A DNA stretch of 64,000 bases, taken from contig JAVBOW010000019.1 of NCBI GenBank assembly GCA_031550125.1, positions 1 to 64,000 on the forward strand. The letters run 5' to 3'. The notes under the pieces are model-generated. The model saw only the letters and a list, made by a program, of their open reading frames with translations, was not told where the DNA came from and ran no database searches. This DNA is from JAVBOW01 sp031550125. GTDB taxonomy: Bacteria > Bacteroidota > Bacteroidia > Bacteroidales > Rikenellaceae. Below, one piece after another: positions 9,278 to 20,850 of this stretch. The stretch's first letter is position 1, and every line of letters starts with the position of its first letter. The translations under genes were made by a program, and so were the position numbers.

Positions 9278-9300
9278 AACGCCAGCCTGTTTTTCGGTCT
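9278..9300. repeat. short motif related to the dispersed intergenic repeat
   Basis: AACGCCAGCCTG followed by a T-run matches 19 of 23 positions of the motif at 1826-1848 and 20851-20873. Weak on its own; listed because it occupies the same kind of site, directly downstream of a gene end and beside a terminator. Confidence 0.3.
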
Positions 9301-9318
9301 GAGCTTTTACGACCAAAA

Positions 9319-9347
9319 ATGAGGCGCACCGTTCAGGTGCGCCTCAT
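9319..9347 (-). terminator. intrinsic terminator for the DUF4878 lipoprotein gene
   Basis: A perfect 12-bp stem (9319-9330 with 9336-9347, GAGGCGCACC core) and 5-nt loop. Read leftward it is followed by TTTTTGG. Confidence 0.75.
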
Positions 9348-9364
9348 CCGGTGGTAAAGAATGT

Positions 9365-9805
9365 TTACTTATCGCCCAGGGCCTTGAATTTCCATTCTCC
9401 GTTTTCTTTGATGAATGAGGAGGTTTCGGTGTCTTTCGTGCCGTCGCCGTAGGTGGTTTCCAGGACTATATCGGCGTTCAGCCCGTCCGGAGAGATCGTT
9501 TCGCTCAGTATGGCTATCTCTTTGACGCCGCCCTTCTGGTCATATTCTGTTTTTATCTTTTCGGCGAAGGTGGAAACGTATTGCTCCATCTCCTTCTTTT
9601 GCTCGGCGGCGGCCTCCTTTTCGCCCACGGCCATGTTGTCGAACCAATATTTGACGGCCTTTTCGTATTCGCCCTTAGTGAGATAGCCGTTCATCTCTTT
9701 TGCCATTTTCATAGGGGCGCTGTCGGAGGATTTCGAACCGGAACATGAGCCAAGCACAAGCGCGGCGGCCAGGGCGAGGGTTGCTAAGATTGCTGTCTTT
9801 TTCAT
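9365..9805 (-). CDS. DUF4878-family lipoprotein
   Basis: A 146-residue small lipoprotein. The signal peptide ends in a lipobox LGSC with the acylated cysteine at 21, followed by a serine-rich tether. The remaining ~115 residues have the NTF2-like DUF4878 pattern (a helical first part with YLTKGEYEKAVKYW, ending KENGEWKFKALGDK). Members are envelope proteins of unknown role. It starts 27 nt after the papain-like lipoprotein gene on the same strand and has no -7 box of its own, so the two probably form one unit that ends at the hairpin 9319-9347. Confidence 0.8.
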   Translation of the reverse strand: MKKTAILATLALAAALVLGSCSGSKSSDSAPMKMAKEMNGYLTKGEYEKAVKYWFDNMAVGEKEAAAEQKKEMEQYVSTFAEKIKTEYDQKGGVKEIAILSETISPDGLNADIVLETTYGDGTKDTETSSFIKENGEWKFKALGDK

Positions 9806-9832
9806 AATCGTTTGTTTTTAGGGAACGGTTTA

Positions 9833-10441
9833 TCAATGGTTTGAACTCTCAATTTTCCGATGCGCAACGGTATTGCATATGTCGGAGGGGAATATATATG
9901 TTCCCGCATAGACGGGAAAGTTGCGTATCGTGCTGCGCCGACCTGCGGTTATGTCCACGCCCGACTGCATATAGGCCTTCCACAGCAGCTCGGTGCAGTA
10001 CATTCTTACGGTGTCCTCCAGGTCGTAGTCGTGGTCGAACTCCACCTCGTCGAGGTATTTCCGCCTTGCATAGCCGGCGGCCGTGGCCGCCGCCCCGGGC
10101 GACATTATCCTGAAAATCCTCGCCTTGCACGCCTTTTTCCGGGAGAGGAATTCCTCCGGTCGCTCCATGCGGATCCTCTCAGGCTGGCCGGGGACGCCCT
10201 CGCCCGGGACTGCGTGGACTATCATCACCCCCGAATCGGTCGCCACGGCTATACCCGCATGACTGAACATTCCCGCGCTGTCGGCCATAAGTACGGCGCG
10301 CGATTTGGGCGAGCGGCCGCGGCGCAGGACGATGTCTCCATCCCGCAGGCGGCATGCAACGCCGTCGGCGGGGTCTGCCGGAGAGCATCCGCACAGGACG
10401 GCCGCGATTGCCGGAACAAGCATTTTCAGCATAAGGTGCAT
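9833..10441 (-). CDS. YiiX/YebB-like permuted papain-type lipoprotein (NlpC/P60 superfamily)
   Basis: A 202-residue predicted lipoprotein, signal peptide ending VLCGC. The permuted NlpC/P60 (YiiX) fold is indicated by LRDGDIVLRRG near the N-terminus, the catalytic histidine in FSHAGIAV and the catalytic cysteine in MYCTELLW, in the permuted His-then-Cys order. Such enzymes act on amide or ester bonds, sometimes in peptidoglycan or lipids; the substrate here is unknown. I chose the ATG at 10441, although the frame stays open further upstream, because a TATATTTG box ends 7 nt before it. ATGs at 10432 and 10423 are alternatives. It is followed by the DUF4878 gene. Confidence 0.75.
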   Translation of the reverse strand: MHLMLKMLVPAIAAVLCGCSPADPADGVACRLRDGDIVLRRGRSPKSRAVLMADSAGMFSHAGIAVATDSGVMIVHAVPGEGVPGQPERIRMERPEEFLSRKKACKARIFRIMSPGAAATAAGYARRKYLDEVEFDHDYDLEDTVRMYCTELLWKAYMQSGVDITAGRRSTIRNFPVYAGTYIFPSDICNTVAHRKIESSNH

Positions 10442-10448
10442 CCTTTGA

Positions 10449-10456
10449 CAAATATA
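10449..10456 (-). promoter_or_regulatory. -7 promoter box for the papain-like lipoprotein
   Basis: Leftward TATATTTG, ending 7 nt before the ATG at 10441, the same close spacing seen at cysK, rarA and the sensor gene. Confidence 0.5.
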
Positions 10457-10479
10457 GCGAATATTTTCCGGAAATAAAA

Positions 10480-10505
10480 GCGGCCCCCATATGAATGGAG
10501 GCCGC
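10480..10505 (-). terminator. intrinsic terminator for the FKBP gene
   Basis: An 11-bp stem with one mismatch (GCGGCCCCCAT with ATGGAGGCCGC) and a 4-nt loop, followed leftward by TTTTATTT. It lies 21 nt past the FKBP stop. Confidence 0.65.
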
Positions 10506-10526
10506 CCATTAAAAATCGGCAAGGCG

Positions 10527-11084
10527 TCAGTTGTTGCAACCGCAGTCGCAATCGCCATCGTCGCCGCAATCGCAACCGTCGTTGCAGTCGCAGCCGCAAC
10601 CGCAGCCTCCGGCCATCTGTCCGGCCATGAGATCCTCCGGCGTGGCTTCGCGCACGCCTACAACCTCGCCCGAAAAATCGAGGTCGCAGCCTGCCATCGG
10701 ATGGTTGAAATCCATGGTGACGGAGTCGCCGGTTACGGCTTTCACCGTACCTATCATGCGGTTGCCCTGGTTGTCGCTCATGGGTAACTGGTTGCCTATA
10801 TCGAGAAGGCCGTCTTCTATGGCTCCGTCTATCATAAAGACGCTTTTGGGCAGTTCCACCACCGCGTCGGGAACTACCTCGCCGTAAGCCTCCGCGGCGG
10901 GAAGGACGAAAGCGAATTTATCGCCAGCCTTGAGTCCTTTAAGGTTGGATTCGAAACTCGGCAACAGGAAGCCCATGCCGAAAACGAATTCAAGGGGGGC
11001 GGCGGCGGTTACTGTTTCCACCACATTGCCTCCGCTTTTGAGGGTATAGCTGATGGATACGAATGTTTTTTCTGCAATTTTCAT
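10527..11084 (-). CDS. slyD: SlyD-like FKBP-type peptidyl-prolyl cis-trans isomerase
   Basis: A 185-residue cytoplasmic prolyl isomerase/chaperone. The FKBP core opens with FVSISYTLKSGG and contains PLEFVFGMGFLLPSFE and the inserted-flap text PAAEAYGEVVPDAVVELPK typical of SlyD. The last ~27 residues are a Cys/Gly/Asp tail (eight cysteines in CGCGCDC- and CDCGCNN-type runs) instead of the His-rich tail of E. coli SlyD, suggesting soft-metal binding. It begins 17 nt after the GH43 gene on the same strand and ends at a terminator, so it may be the last gene of the gcvP unit. Confidence 0.87.
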   Translation of the reverse strand: MKIAEKTFVSISYTLKSGGNVVETVTAAAPLEFVFGMGFLLPSFESNLKGLKAGDKFAFVLPAAEAYGEVVPDAVVELPKSVFMIDGAIEDGLLDIGNQLPMSDNQGNRMIGTVKAVTGDSVTMDFNHPMAGCDLDFSGEVVGVREATPEDLMAGQMAGGCGCGCDCNDGCDCGDDGDCDCGCNN

Positions 11085-11101
11085 TTTTTATATATTTGGT
11101 T

Positions 11102-12181
11102 TTAAAATTTTTGCGCTTCGTCCGGCCCCGGCTCGGAGTAGCGGGGGTCTTTGGCGCGGATATAGACGTCGCCGCCGGGCAACACCCTGACGTCGAGCGG
11201 CACTATCGTAACGCCCTGGGGGTTTATCGTGCGGGCCGTACCGCTAAGATCGCGCGAGCGGATATCGTCGTCGTCCACCGGCGGCACGTCGGCGTTATAG
11301 AACGCCGTACACCACCAATTGCCCTCCCTGTCGCGGAAAGGCGTGCCGTGACCCAAAAAACGGCCGGCGAAGCGCCTCGGGCCGAAAGGGCCGAAAGGAC
11401 TGTCCGCCACGCAGTAATACAGGTTGTACGACCCGTCGCGCATACGGTCGGTAGACCATCCCGTACCCATAAGCACGTATTTGCCGCCTATTCGAAGCAT
11501 AAGCGTACCCTCGTGGCCTATCTGGCGGTCCGCCGGATCGATGCGCGCGGGCTGGCCGTCGAAACCCTTGAAGCCGGGCTTTATCTTGGCTATCAATCCG
11601 TTACCCCAGGTCATATACCATATGCCGTCGTTGTCGCAAAAGAGCGACGGATCGTGTTTCATATTGAAAGCGCGCGGAGACGGCAGATTCCACGGCCGGG
11701 CAGGTTCGCCGCCGGCGCTCAGGGCGAGGTTGCTAACCGTCGAAGGGCAATGCACCAGCACCCAGCGCTCGCCCGTCCAGTGCAGTTCGGGCGCCCACAT
11801 GGCCTCGCGCAGGTTCTCCTGGCGGGGGTTGTACTGCCAGGCGTCTCTCTCGAGGACGTAGGGTTCGCCGAGATACTCCCAGGACGCGAGGTCGGCGCTG
11901 CGCCACAGGCGCACGGCATGGCCTATCTTGCCGCCCTTGGGTTGGCCGGGGCCGTTGAAGAGTTTGGTGTATTCCGCCGGATCGCCCGGATCGAGCGTCG
12001 TACCCGTAAGGTAATAGAAACCGTCGGGGCCGGACACGATGTATGGATCGCGTATCCAGCCGTCCTTTATGTGGACGGCGCGGGCGTGTTCCTTCACGGC
12101 TTTCACTATCTGCTCCCCGGGTTCGGCCGCGCGCAGGGCGGCGGCGCAAAGCAGGAGCAACGGCAACATTATCTTCCTCAT
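11102..12181 (-). CDS. secreted glycoside hydrolase family 43 protein
   Basis: A 359-residue secreted five-bladed propeller hydrolase of the GH43 type (arabinanase/xylosidase clan GH-F). A signal peptide (KIMLPLLLLCAAALRA) is followed by the catalytic-base region IRDPYIV, the second-blade motif MWAPELHW, the pKa-modulating Asp region HDPSLF and the catalytic acid region GHEGTLML. I place the start at the ATG at 12181, eight nt after GAGGAG, rather than at the in-frame GTG at 12190 inside the gcvP stop. No SusCD or CAZyme neighbours are present, so the substrate is open. Only 5 nt separate it from gcvP. Confidence 0.85.
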   Translation of the reverse strand: MRKIMLPLLLLCAAALRAAEPGEQIVKAVKEHARAVHIKDGWIRDPYIVSGPDGFYYLTGTTLDPGDPAEYTKLFNGPGQPKGGKIGHAVRLWRSADLASWEYLGEPYVLERDAWQYNPRQENLREAMWAPELHWTGERWVLVHCPSTVSNLALSAGGEPARPWNLPSPRAFNMKHDPSLFCDNDGIWYMTWGNGLIAKIKPGFKGFDGQPARIDPADRQIGHEGTLMLRIGGKYVLMGTGWSTDRMRDGSYNLYYCVADSPFGPFGPRRFAGRFLGHGTPFRDREGNWWCTAFYNADVPPVDDDDIRSRDLSGTARTINPQGVTIVPLDVRVLPGGDVYIRAKDPRYSEPGPDEAQKF

Positions 12182-12186
12182 GGCTG

Positions 12187-15048
<2,862 letters not shown>

Positions 15049-15064
15049 GTGTTTTTATTTTGTG

Positions 15065-15072
15065 CAAAGCTA
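15065..15072 (-). promoter_or_regulatory. -7 promoter box for gcvP
   Basis: Leftward TAGCTTTG ending 16 nt before the gcvP ATG. No riboswitch-like aptamer was recognised; the rest of the gap 15073-15332 is AT-rich and shows no gene. Confidence 0.5.
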
Positions 15073-15332
15073 CAAATTTAACCGGGGTAAACAGCGGGAG
15101 GGGGCCAGATAGTTATAGAATCCTTTTAAATTTTCTTGTCGAAGTTATTTGGGCATCCGTCCAAATTTCCCGGAGAAATTATTTTTCGCATATCGTCAGC
15201 AGGTTTTTGCGGAAAATTTTGAAGGCGTAGCGATTCCCGCTTAACGATAACGAGGGTTAAACGGAGGCAAAAGAGCCTCAAAGAACGAGAGCTGGAAATT
15301 GTGACGGATTCCGGACATTGGTATCGAAAAAT

Positions 15333-15363
15333 GCCGCCCCGGCCAAAACGGGCCGGGGACGGC
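15333..15363 (-). terminator. intrinsic terminator downstream of clpC
   Basis: A GC-rich 12-bp stem (GCCGCCCCGGCC with its complement, one bulged A) and 6-nt loop, followed leftward by CATTTTTCG. It lies 30 nt past the clpC stop. Confidence 0.7.
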
Positions 15364-15392
15364 GGGGTAGCAGTTACGGGAGAATATCTCTG

Positions 15393-17978
15393 TCAGGCCT
15401 GTCTGGCCGCCATGGAGGGGCGGGACGTTATCTCAATTCCGTCCGGGCCGCCGGTTATTTCTATCGTGTCGCCCGGAGATGCCTGGCCGCTTATTATCAT
15501 CTGCGCCAGGGGTTCCTCTATGTGTACGAGTATGGCGCGCTTCAGGGAACGGACGCCGTAGCGCGGTTCGTAACCTGTTTCCACGAGACGGTCTATCGCT
15601 TCCGGCGACAAGTAGACGCTGTAGCCGAGGGCCTCCACGCGCGAGGTAAAATCCCGGGCTTCGTTCCCTGCTATGGAGCGTATGGTTTCGTCGGATAATG
15701 TATTAAATATTACAATATCGTCTATCCTGTTTATGAACTCGGGGGCGAACGCCGACTCGAGCGCGCGGCGATAGTGTCCGTCGCGGACCACCTCTTCGCG
15801 GCAGCCGTCGTGCGAGGTGGCGAACCCCACGGCGCGGCCGCGCCGGGCCGCGGCCATCGAACCCACGTTGGACGTCATGATTATGACGGTGTTGCGAAAA
15901 TCCACCCGGCGACCCATGCCGTCGGTGAGCTGCCCGTCGTCGAATATCTGCAACATGACGTTGAACACGTCGGGATGGGCCTTCTCTATCTCGTCGAACA
16001 GCACCACCGAATAGGGGTGGCGGCGGACGCTCTCGGAGAGCTGCCCGCCCTCGCCGTAGCCTACGTACCCGGGAGGCGAGCCTATCAGGCGGCTGACGTT
16101 ATGTTTCTCGGAATATTCGCTCATGTCTATCCTTATCAGGGCGTCGGGACGGTCGAACAGAGCAAGCGACAGTTCTTTGGCCAGCAACGTCTTGCCCACG
16201 CCAGTAGGGCCGACGAACATAAACACGCCTATGGGCTTGGAGGCGTCCTTAAGCCCCGCGCGGGAACGCTGGATGGATTTAGCCGTCTTCATCACCGCCT
16301 CGCGCTGCCCCACCACCTTCCTTTCGAGGCTGGCGGCCATATCGCGCAGCCTCCGGCGCTCGTCCGACGACACCTTTTCCACCGGGATGCCGGTCATGGA
16401 GGTGATCACGCGCTCGATGCTCCCCGCAGTCACTACCGCGGGATTTTCGGCCGCGTTGCGCTCCCACTCCGCCCTGCTTTCGGCAAAACGGCTGCGCAGG
16501 GCGGCCTCTTTGATGCGCGCCTCGGCGGCGGCGGGATAATCCTGGCATCGTACGGCCTCCACCCTCTCGGCGGCGGCGGCCCGGCAAGCCTCTTCGAGAC
16601 AGGCCATCTCCGCAGGTTCCCGAGTATCCTCCAGGCGGGCGCAGGCTCCGGCCTCGTCGAGGGCGTCTATGGCCTTGTCGGGGAAAAAACGGTCGGCGAC
16701 GTAGCGGTCGGTCAGCTCCACGCAGGCCCGGATAGCCTCGTCGGTGTAGCGCACCTTGTGGTGGCGCTCGTAATAGCCTTTTATATTTTGCAGAATCTCC
16801 ATCGTTTGCGCCGGGGTGGACGGCTCCACCATAACCTTCTGGAAACGGCGTTCGAGGGCGGCGTCGCGCTCTATGCTCTCACGGTATTCGTCCAGAGTGG
16901 TGGCCCCTATGCATTGTATGCGGCCGCGCGCGAGGGCCGGCTTGAGTATGTTGGCCACATCGAGGCTGCCCTGGGTGCTTCCGGCCCCTATTATCGTGTG
17001 TATCTCGTCAATGAACAGTATCACGTCGCTGCGCGAGGCCAGCTCGTCGAGCATGGCCTTTATCTTCTCTTCGAACTGGCCGCGGTATTTGGTCCCGGCC
17101 ACAAGCGAAGCCACGTCGAGCGAAAAGACGGTGCGGCCGCGCAGCGCGTGCGGCACGTCGCCACCGGCTATGCGGAGCGCAAGGCCCTCGACTATGGCGC
17201 TCTTGCCCACGCCGGCCTCGCCTATCAGCACCGGATTGTTCTTTTTGCGGCGGCAAAGCACCTGGATAACCCTGGATATCTCATCCTGGCGGCCTACGAC
17301 GCTGTCTATCTCGCCTTCGGCGGCGGCGCGAGTAAGGTCGGCCCCCAGTTTGTCGAGCAGCGGCGAATCGGGGCGGCCCTGGACGTCGGCGGAGCGCCAC
17401 AGACGTATCCCGTCAGATTCGCCGTCGGCCTCGCCGTAACCGTAGTCGCCATATTGCGAACGGGTTTCTCCGTCTGCCGCGCCGGACACCTCCGACTGTA
17501 TCCCGGATTGTCCGATGCGTTTAAGTTCGGCGTAATAGTCCTCCTCGGCTGGAAGGTCGGCCACATATCCGCGCGCTATATCCTCCGGAAATTTATACAT
17601 GGCCATCTGCCCGGCCGCGTGCGACTCGGGGTCGCTAAGCAGAGCCAGCAGGAAGTGTCCCGTATTTGCCGTACTTGCGCCGCCGGGCGAGGTACGCAGA
17701 GCCGCGGGACAATATTTTTCGATGTAGCAGGCCACGGCCTCGCCGGACGGCAGGCATTCGCCCGCGTCGGCAAGCCAATCTTCCATATGGCGCATAATGC
17801 GCCATATATCGCTTTGACCAAGCGTCTTATGCATTATGTAAGAGGCATGGTTCTCGCCGTCGCGCATAAGTTCCAAAGCCAACGCGTCGGCAAAGTGTGC
17901 TGTTTGAGTCCCCTCTGCAGGCCGGGCGGCGGGGCGTCCGGCTATTTCCGATAATTTATTAGATAATCTTACTGGCAT
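15393..17978 (-). CDS. clpC: Clp protease ATPase subunit, ClpC type
   Basis: An 861-residue AAA+ unfoldase that feeds substrates to ClpP. The N-terminal Clp-N region is at 1-145. A divergent linker rich in G, E and D (155-200) precedes NBD1, with Walker A GEAGVGKS at 253-260 and Walker B ILFIDEIH at 320-327. A short UvrB/UvrC-like middle motif (YPAAAEARIKEAALRS, 481-496) marks ClpC rather than ClpB or ClpA. NBD2 has Walker A GPTGVGKT at 590-597 and Walker B VVLFDEIEKAHPD. The N-terminal domain is less conserved than usual. No clear -7 box was found in the 56-nt gap upstream. Single gene ending at a terminator. Confidence 0.92.
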   Translation of the reverse strand: MPVRLSNKLSEIAGRPAARPAEGTQTAHFADALALELMRDGENHASYIMHKTLGQSDIWRIMRHMEDWLADAGECLPSGEAVACYIEKYCPAALRTSPGGASTANTGHFLLALLSDPESHAAGQMAMYKFPEDIARGYVADLPAEEDYYAELKRIGQSGIQSEVSGAADGETRSQYGDYGYGEADGESDGIRLWRSADVQGRPDSPLLDKLGADLTRAAAEGEIDSVVGRQDEISRVIQVLCRRKKNNPVLIGEAGVGKSAIVEGLALRIAGGDVPHALRGRTVFSLDVASLVAGTKYRGQFEEKIKAMLDELASRSDVILFIDEIHTIIGAGSTQGSLDVANILKPALARGRIQCIGATTLDEYRESIERDAALERRFQKVMVEPSTPAQTMEILQNIKGYYERHHKVRYTDEAIRACVELTDRYVADRFFPDKAIDALDEAGACARLEDTREPAEMACLEEACRAAAAERVEAVRCQDYPAAAEARIKEAALRSRFAESRAEWERNAAENPAVVTAGSIERVITSMTGIPVEKVSSDERRRLRDMAASLERKVVGQREAVMKTAKSIQRSRAGLKDASKPIGVFMFVGPTGVGKTLLAKELSLALFDRPDALIRIDMSEYSEKHNVSRLIGSPPGYVGYGEGGQLSESVRRHPYSVVLFDEIEKAHPDVFNVMLQIFDDGQLTDGMGRRVDFRNTVIIMTSNVGSMAAARRGRAVGFATSHDGCREEVVRDGHYRRALESAFAPEFINRIDDIVIFNTLSDETIRSIAGNEARDFTSRVEALGYSVYLSPEAIDRLVETGYEPRYGVRSLKRAILVHIEEPLAQMIISGQASPGDTIEITGGPDGIEITSRPSMAARQA

Positions 17979-18034
17979 ATTTTGCGATCCTTTCGGTATA
18001 GGAACGCAAAAAGCGGCGCAGATATTTTACCGCC

Positions 18035-18529
18035 CTAACGAAGCGGCCACTCGCCCACCTCCAGATCGGATATATCCGCACCGCTTATCGTCAGCCTGAC
18101 GGCCGTGCGGACACGGTGGAAGCCGGATATGCCGGCCGCACCCGGATTTATATGGAGCAGGCCGTTCTTTTTGTCGTATCCCACCCTCAGTATATGGGAA
18201 TGGCCCGTCACCACTATTCGGGGCCGAAGATCGCCTATCCTGGCCGACAACTCGCTGTCGTAGCGGCCCGGATAGCCGCCTATATGCGTCATCAGCACGG
18301 AGACCTCCTCGCAAAGGAACGAGGCGAAACGGGGCCACGCCACCCGCGTGACGCCCCCGTCGATATTGCCGTAGACGGCCCTGAGCGGACGGAAGCGGGC
18401 TATGGCGTCCGACAACTCCATGCCGCCTATGTCGCCGGCGTGCCATATCTCGTCCACGCCGTCCAGAAAACTTCGCAACGGAGCGTCGAACGTGCCGTGG
18501 GTGTCGGAAATTATGCCTATTTTTTTCAT
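18035..18529 (-). CDS. YfcE/MJ0936-type metallophosphoesterase
   Basis: A 164-residue calcineurin-like phosphodiesterase. The metal-binding motifs appear in order: GIISDTHG, HAGDIGG, YGNIDGG, LMTHIGG and VTGHSH. Members hydrolyse phosphodiesters in vitro; the physiological substrate is unclear. An in-frame ATG exists upstream at 18565, but the -7 box TACCTTTG at 18536-18543 lies inside that extension, and the family starts with MKKIGIISDTHG, so 18529 is preferred. Divergent from rarA. Confidence 0.88.
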   Translation of the reverse strand: MKKIGIISDTHGTFDAPLRSFLDGVDEIWHAGDIGGMELSDAIARFRPLRAVYGNIDGGVTRVAWPRFASFLCEEVSVLMTHIGGYPGRYDSELSARIGDLRPRIVVTGHSHILRVGYDKKNGLLHINPGAAGISGFHRVRTAVRLTISGADISDLEVGEWPLR

Positions 18530-18535
18530 GTCTGC

Positions 18536-18543
18536 CAAAGGTA
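18536..18543 (-). promoter_or_regulatory. -7 promoter box for the metallophosphoesterase
   Basis: Leftward TACCTTTG ending 6 nt before the ATG at 18529. Its upstream half overlaps the rarA promoter region. Confidence 0.55.
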
Positions 18544-18554
18544 CGGAATTTTCA

Positions 18555-18562
18555 TATCTTTG
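18555..18562 (+). promoter_or_regulatory. -7 promoter box for rarA
   Basis: TATCTTTG ending 8 nt before the ATG at 18571; only 11 nt separate it from the opposing -7 box. Confidence 0.55.
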
Positions 18563-18570
18563 CAATTGAT

Positions 18571-19845
18571 ATGAAAAGTCACATCCCGTTGGCCGAAAGG
18601 CTCAGGCCGCTTACCCTGGACGATTACATCGGCCAGGAGCATCTCGTAGGTCCCGGAGGCGTCTTCCGCCGCTTCCTGGAATCGGGCAACGTGCCGTCGT
18701 TCATCCTGTGGGGGCCTCCGGGAGTAGGAAAGACCACACTGGCCAAGCTGGTGTCGACGGCCCTCGACAGACCGTTCCACACCCTGTCGGCCATAAACTC
18801 GGGCGTAAAGGATGTGCGAGACGTGATAGATCAGGCGCGCAAGCAGCGTTTCTTCAACGCCGCGCCGCCCTTCCTGTTCAAAGACGAGATCCACCGCTTC
18901 AATAAATCGCAGCAGGATTCGCTGCTGGGCGCCGTAGAGCAGGGCGTGGTGACGCTCATAGGCGCTACCACCGAGAATCCGTCGTTCGAGGTCATCTCGC
19001 CGCTTTTGTCGCGCTGCCAGGTCTACATACTCAAAGCTCTCGAAGAGAGGGATCTCGAGACGCTGCTATTCCGCGCACTGGAAAAGGACTCGTGGCTGCG
19101 CGAGCGCGACATCAAAGTGGAGCAGACGGCCGCCATATTCCGCTTCTCCGGCGGCGACGCGCGCAAGCTGCTGAATATCCTGGACATCATAACCGGCGCA
19201 GCGGACGGCCCGGTGGTAATAAACGACCTGACGGTAACCGAGTGCCTCCAGCAGAACATAGCCCTATACGACAAAGGCGGCGAACAGCACTACGACGTAA
19301 TATCGGCGTTCATAAAGTCGGTGCGGGGAAGCGACCACAACGCGGCCATATACTACCTGGCCCGCATGCTGGCCGGGGGCGAAGACCCTAAATTCATAGC
19401 CCGCCGCCTGGTAATACTGGCCGCCGAGGACATAGGACTGGCCAACCCGAACTGCCTGCTGATAGCGAACGCATGTTTCGACACCGTCCACAAGATAGGG
19501 ATGCCGGAGGCGCGCATCCCGCTGGCCGAAGCAACCATATACCTGGCCGCCAGTCCGAAAAGCAACTCGGCCTACATGGCCATAAACGAGGCCATGCGCC
19601 TGGTGGAGAACGACACCACAAATCGCCCCGTGCCGTTGCACATACGCAACGCGCCCACCAAACTGATGAAAAACATCGGATACGGGGCGGACTACAAATA
19701 CGCACACGATTACGACGGCAACTTCGCCGAGCAGGAATTCATGCCCGAGGGCCTCGAAAAGACAAAGTTCTACAAGCCGGGGCAAAACCAGGCGGAGCAG
19801 ACAATGGCGCAAAGGATAGCGACGCTCTGGAAAGGGAAATACTGA
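18571..19845 (+). CDS. rarA: replication-associated recombination protein A (RarA/MgsA)
   Basis: A 424-residue AAA+ ATPase of the clamp-loader-like RarA family, acting at stalled replication forks with SSB. Walker A GPPGVGKTT is at 48-56, the Walker B/HRF box DEIHRFNKSQQD follows, and sensor 1 is GATTENPSFE. The C-terminal half carries the family text GSDHNAAIYYLARML and AAEDIGLANP. A lysine precedes the Walker B aspartate (FKDEIH) where a hydrophobic residue is usual; the acidic pair itself is intact. It ends 7 nt from the convergent EamA gene. Confidence 0.93.
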   Translation: MKSHIPLAERLRPLTLDDYIGQEHLVGPGGVFRRFLESGNVPSFILWGPPGVGKTTLAKLVSTALDRPFHTLSAINSGVKDVRDVIDQARKQRFFNAAPPFLFKDEIHRFNKSQQDSLLGAVEQGVVTLIGATTENPSFEVISPLLSRCQVYILKALEERDLETLLFRALEKDSWLRERDIKVEQTAAIFRFSGGDARKLLNILDIITGAADGPVVINDLTVTECLQQNIALYDKGGEQHYDVISAFIKSVRGSDHNAAIYYLARMLAGGEDPKFIARRLVILAAEDIGLANPNCLLIANACFDTVHKIGMPEARIPLAEATIYLAASPKSNSAYMAINEAMRLVENDTTNRPVPLHIRNAPTKLMKNIGYGADYKYAHDYDGNFAEQEFMPEGLEKTKFYKPGQNQAEQTMAQRIATLWKGKY

Positions 19846-19852
19846 GAAGCCG

Positions 19853-20773
19853 TCAGCGGTATCTTTTCTCCGCCTCCATCTGGGCCCTGGATTTACTCTT
19901 GTTGACTATCCACACCCCGCCGAAAACCAGGGCGGCGGCAAGGGCCTTCTGCCAACTGAAAGTATCGCTTCCCATAACTACGGCTATTACGGAGGCAATG
20001 AGCGGCTGCACATAGTTATACATGCTTACCACGGTAGGTCTCAGCAACTTTTGCCCCACAGGGACGAGCATATAGGAGAAGAACGTGGCGAAAAGCACCA
20101 CGAACGCTATTTCCATCATCACAGGATAGGGCATGGCAGCGTAGTCTATGGCGGCTATGCTTTCGTACCCCAACGGGGTGCAGCATAGCGCGGCGAAGAG
20201 AAACATCCATTTCATGACCGTAACCGGAGAGTAACGGGATATCAGTGGTTTGAAAAGGGTAAGGTAGACGGCGAAAGAAGTGGCGCTCAGCAGGCACAGC
20301 ATATCGCCTTGCAGGTGTCCGGCATGTCCTGCCGCAAGGTGGGCGCTTCCGAGGATGAGCAGGATGGCCCCTGCGGCTCCGGTGGCCACGCCCAGCCCCT
20401 TGAGCCACGTTATCGGTTCGCGCAGGAAGAGGGCGGCAAGGAGCATGGTAAGTATCGGCCCCACCGTAGTTATGATACCCGCATTCACGGGCGAGGTCAT
20501 CGAAAGGCCGGCGATAAACGACGCCTGGTTTATCTGTATGCCGAAAAGCGACGCGAAAAAGAGTTTGAGGATGTCTATCCGCGCCACCCTTTCGCGCGGC
20601 TGGGTCATGGACATGGCCCAGAACAGCACGGCGCCGCCGCACATGCGCATAAGGGTAAGGTCGAAATGGGTTATGAACCCGGACGACAGCGCGTCTTTGG
20701 CTATCGGCATGTTAAGGCCGAAAACCACGTAAGCCATCGCAAGCGCTATATGCCCTTTATATCTCTCATTCAT
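19853..20773 (-). CDS. EamA/DMT-family transporter
   Basis: A 306-residue inner-membrane protein with about ten hydrophobic segments in two EamA halves (first half opening GHIALAMAYVVFGLNMPIAKDAL, here split by the membrane topology; second half from the MLCLLSATSFAVYL segment). The motif ITTVGPILTMLLAALFLREP is a typical DMT hinge region ending in an acidic-proline pair. Substrate unknown, usually metabolite efflux. The ORF is preceded by a ~200-nt leader containing a repeat-like motif, with a TACCTTTG box at 20977-20984. Confidence 0.85.
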   Translation of the reverse strand: MNERYKGHIALAMAYVVFGLNMPIAKDALSSGFITHFDLTLMRMCGGAVLFWAMSMTQPRERVARIDILKLFFASLFGIQINQASFIAGLSMTSPVNAGIITTVGPILTMLLAALFLREPITWLKGLGVATGAAGAILLILGSAHLAAGHAGHLQGDMLCLLSATSFAVYLTLFKPLISRYSPVTVMKWMFLFAALCCTPLGYESIAAIDYAAMPYPVMMEIAFVVLFATFFSYMLVPVGQKLLRPTVVSMYNYVQPLIASVIAVVMGSDTFSWQKALAAALVFGGVWIVNKSKSRAQMEAEKRYR

Positions 20774-20850
20774 CGTTTATCGATCCGTGTTGCGCCAAGG
20801 ATACGCATATGGCGGGCCATAAGGTACGCGGCCTCACTATCGCCACCCCG

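Noticed and set aside
15073..15332. Possible glycine riboswitch ahead of gcvP
   Set aside because: The leader from the -7 box to the ATG is only ~16 nt; there is no room for an aptamer downstream of the promoter.
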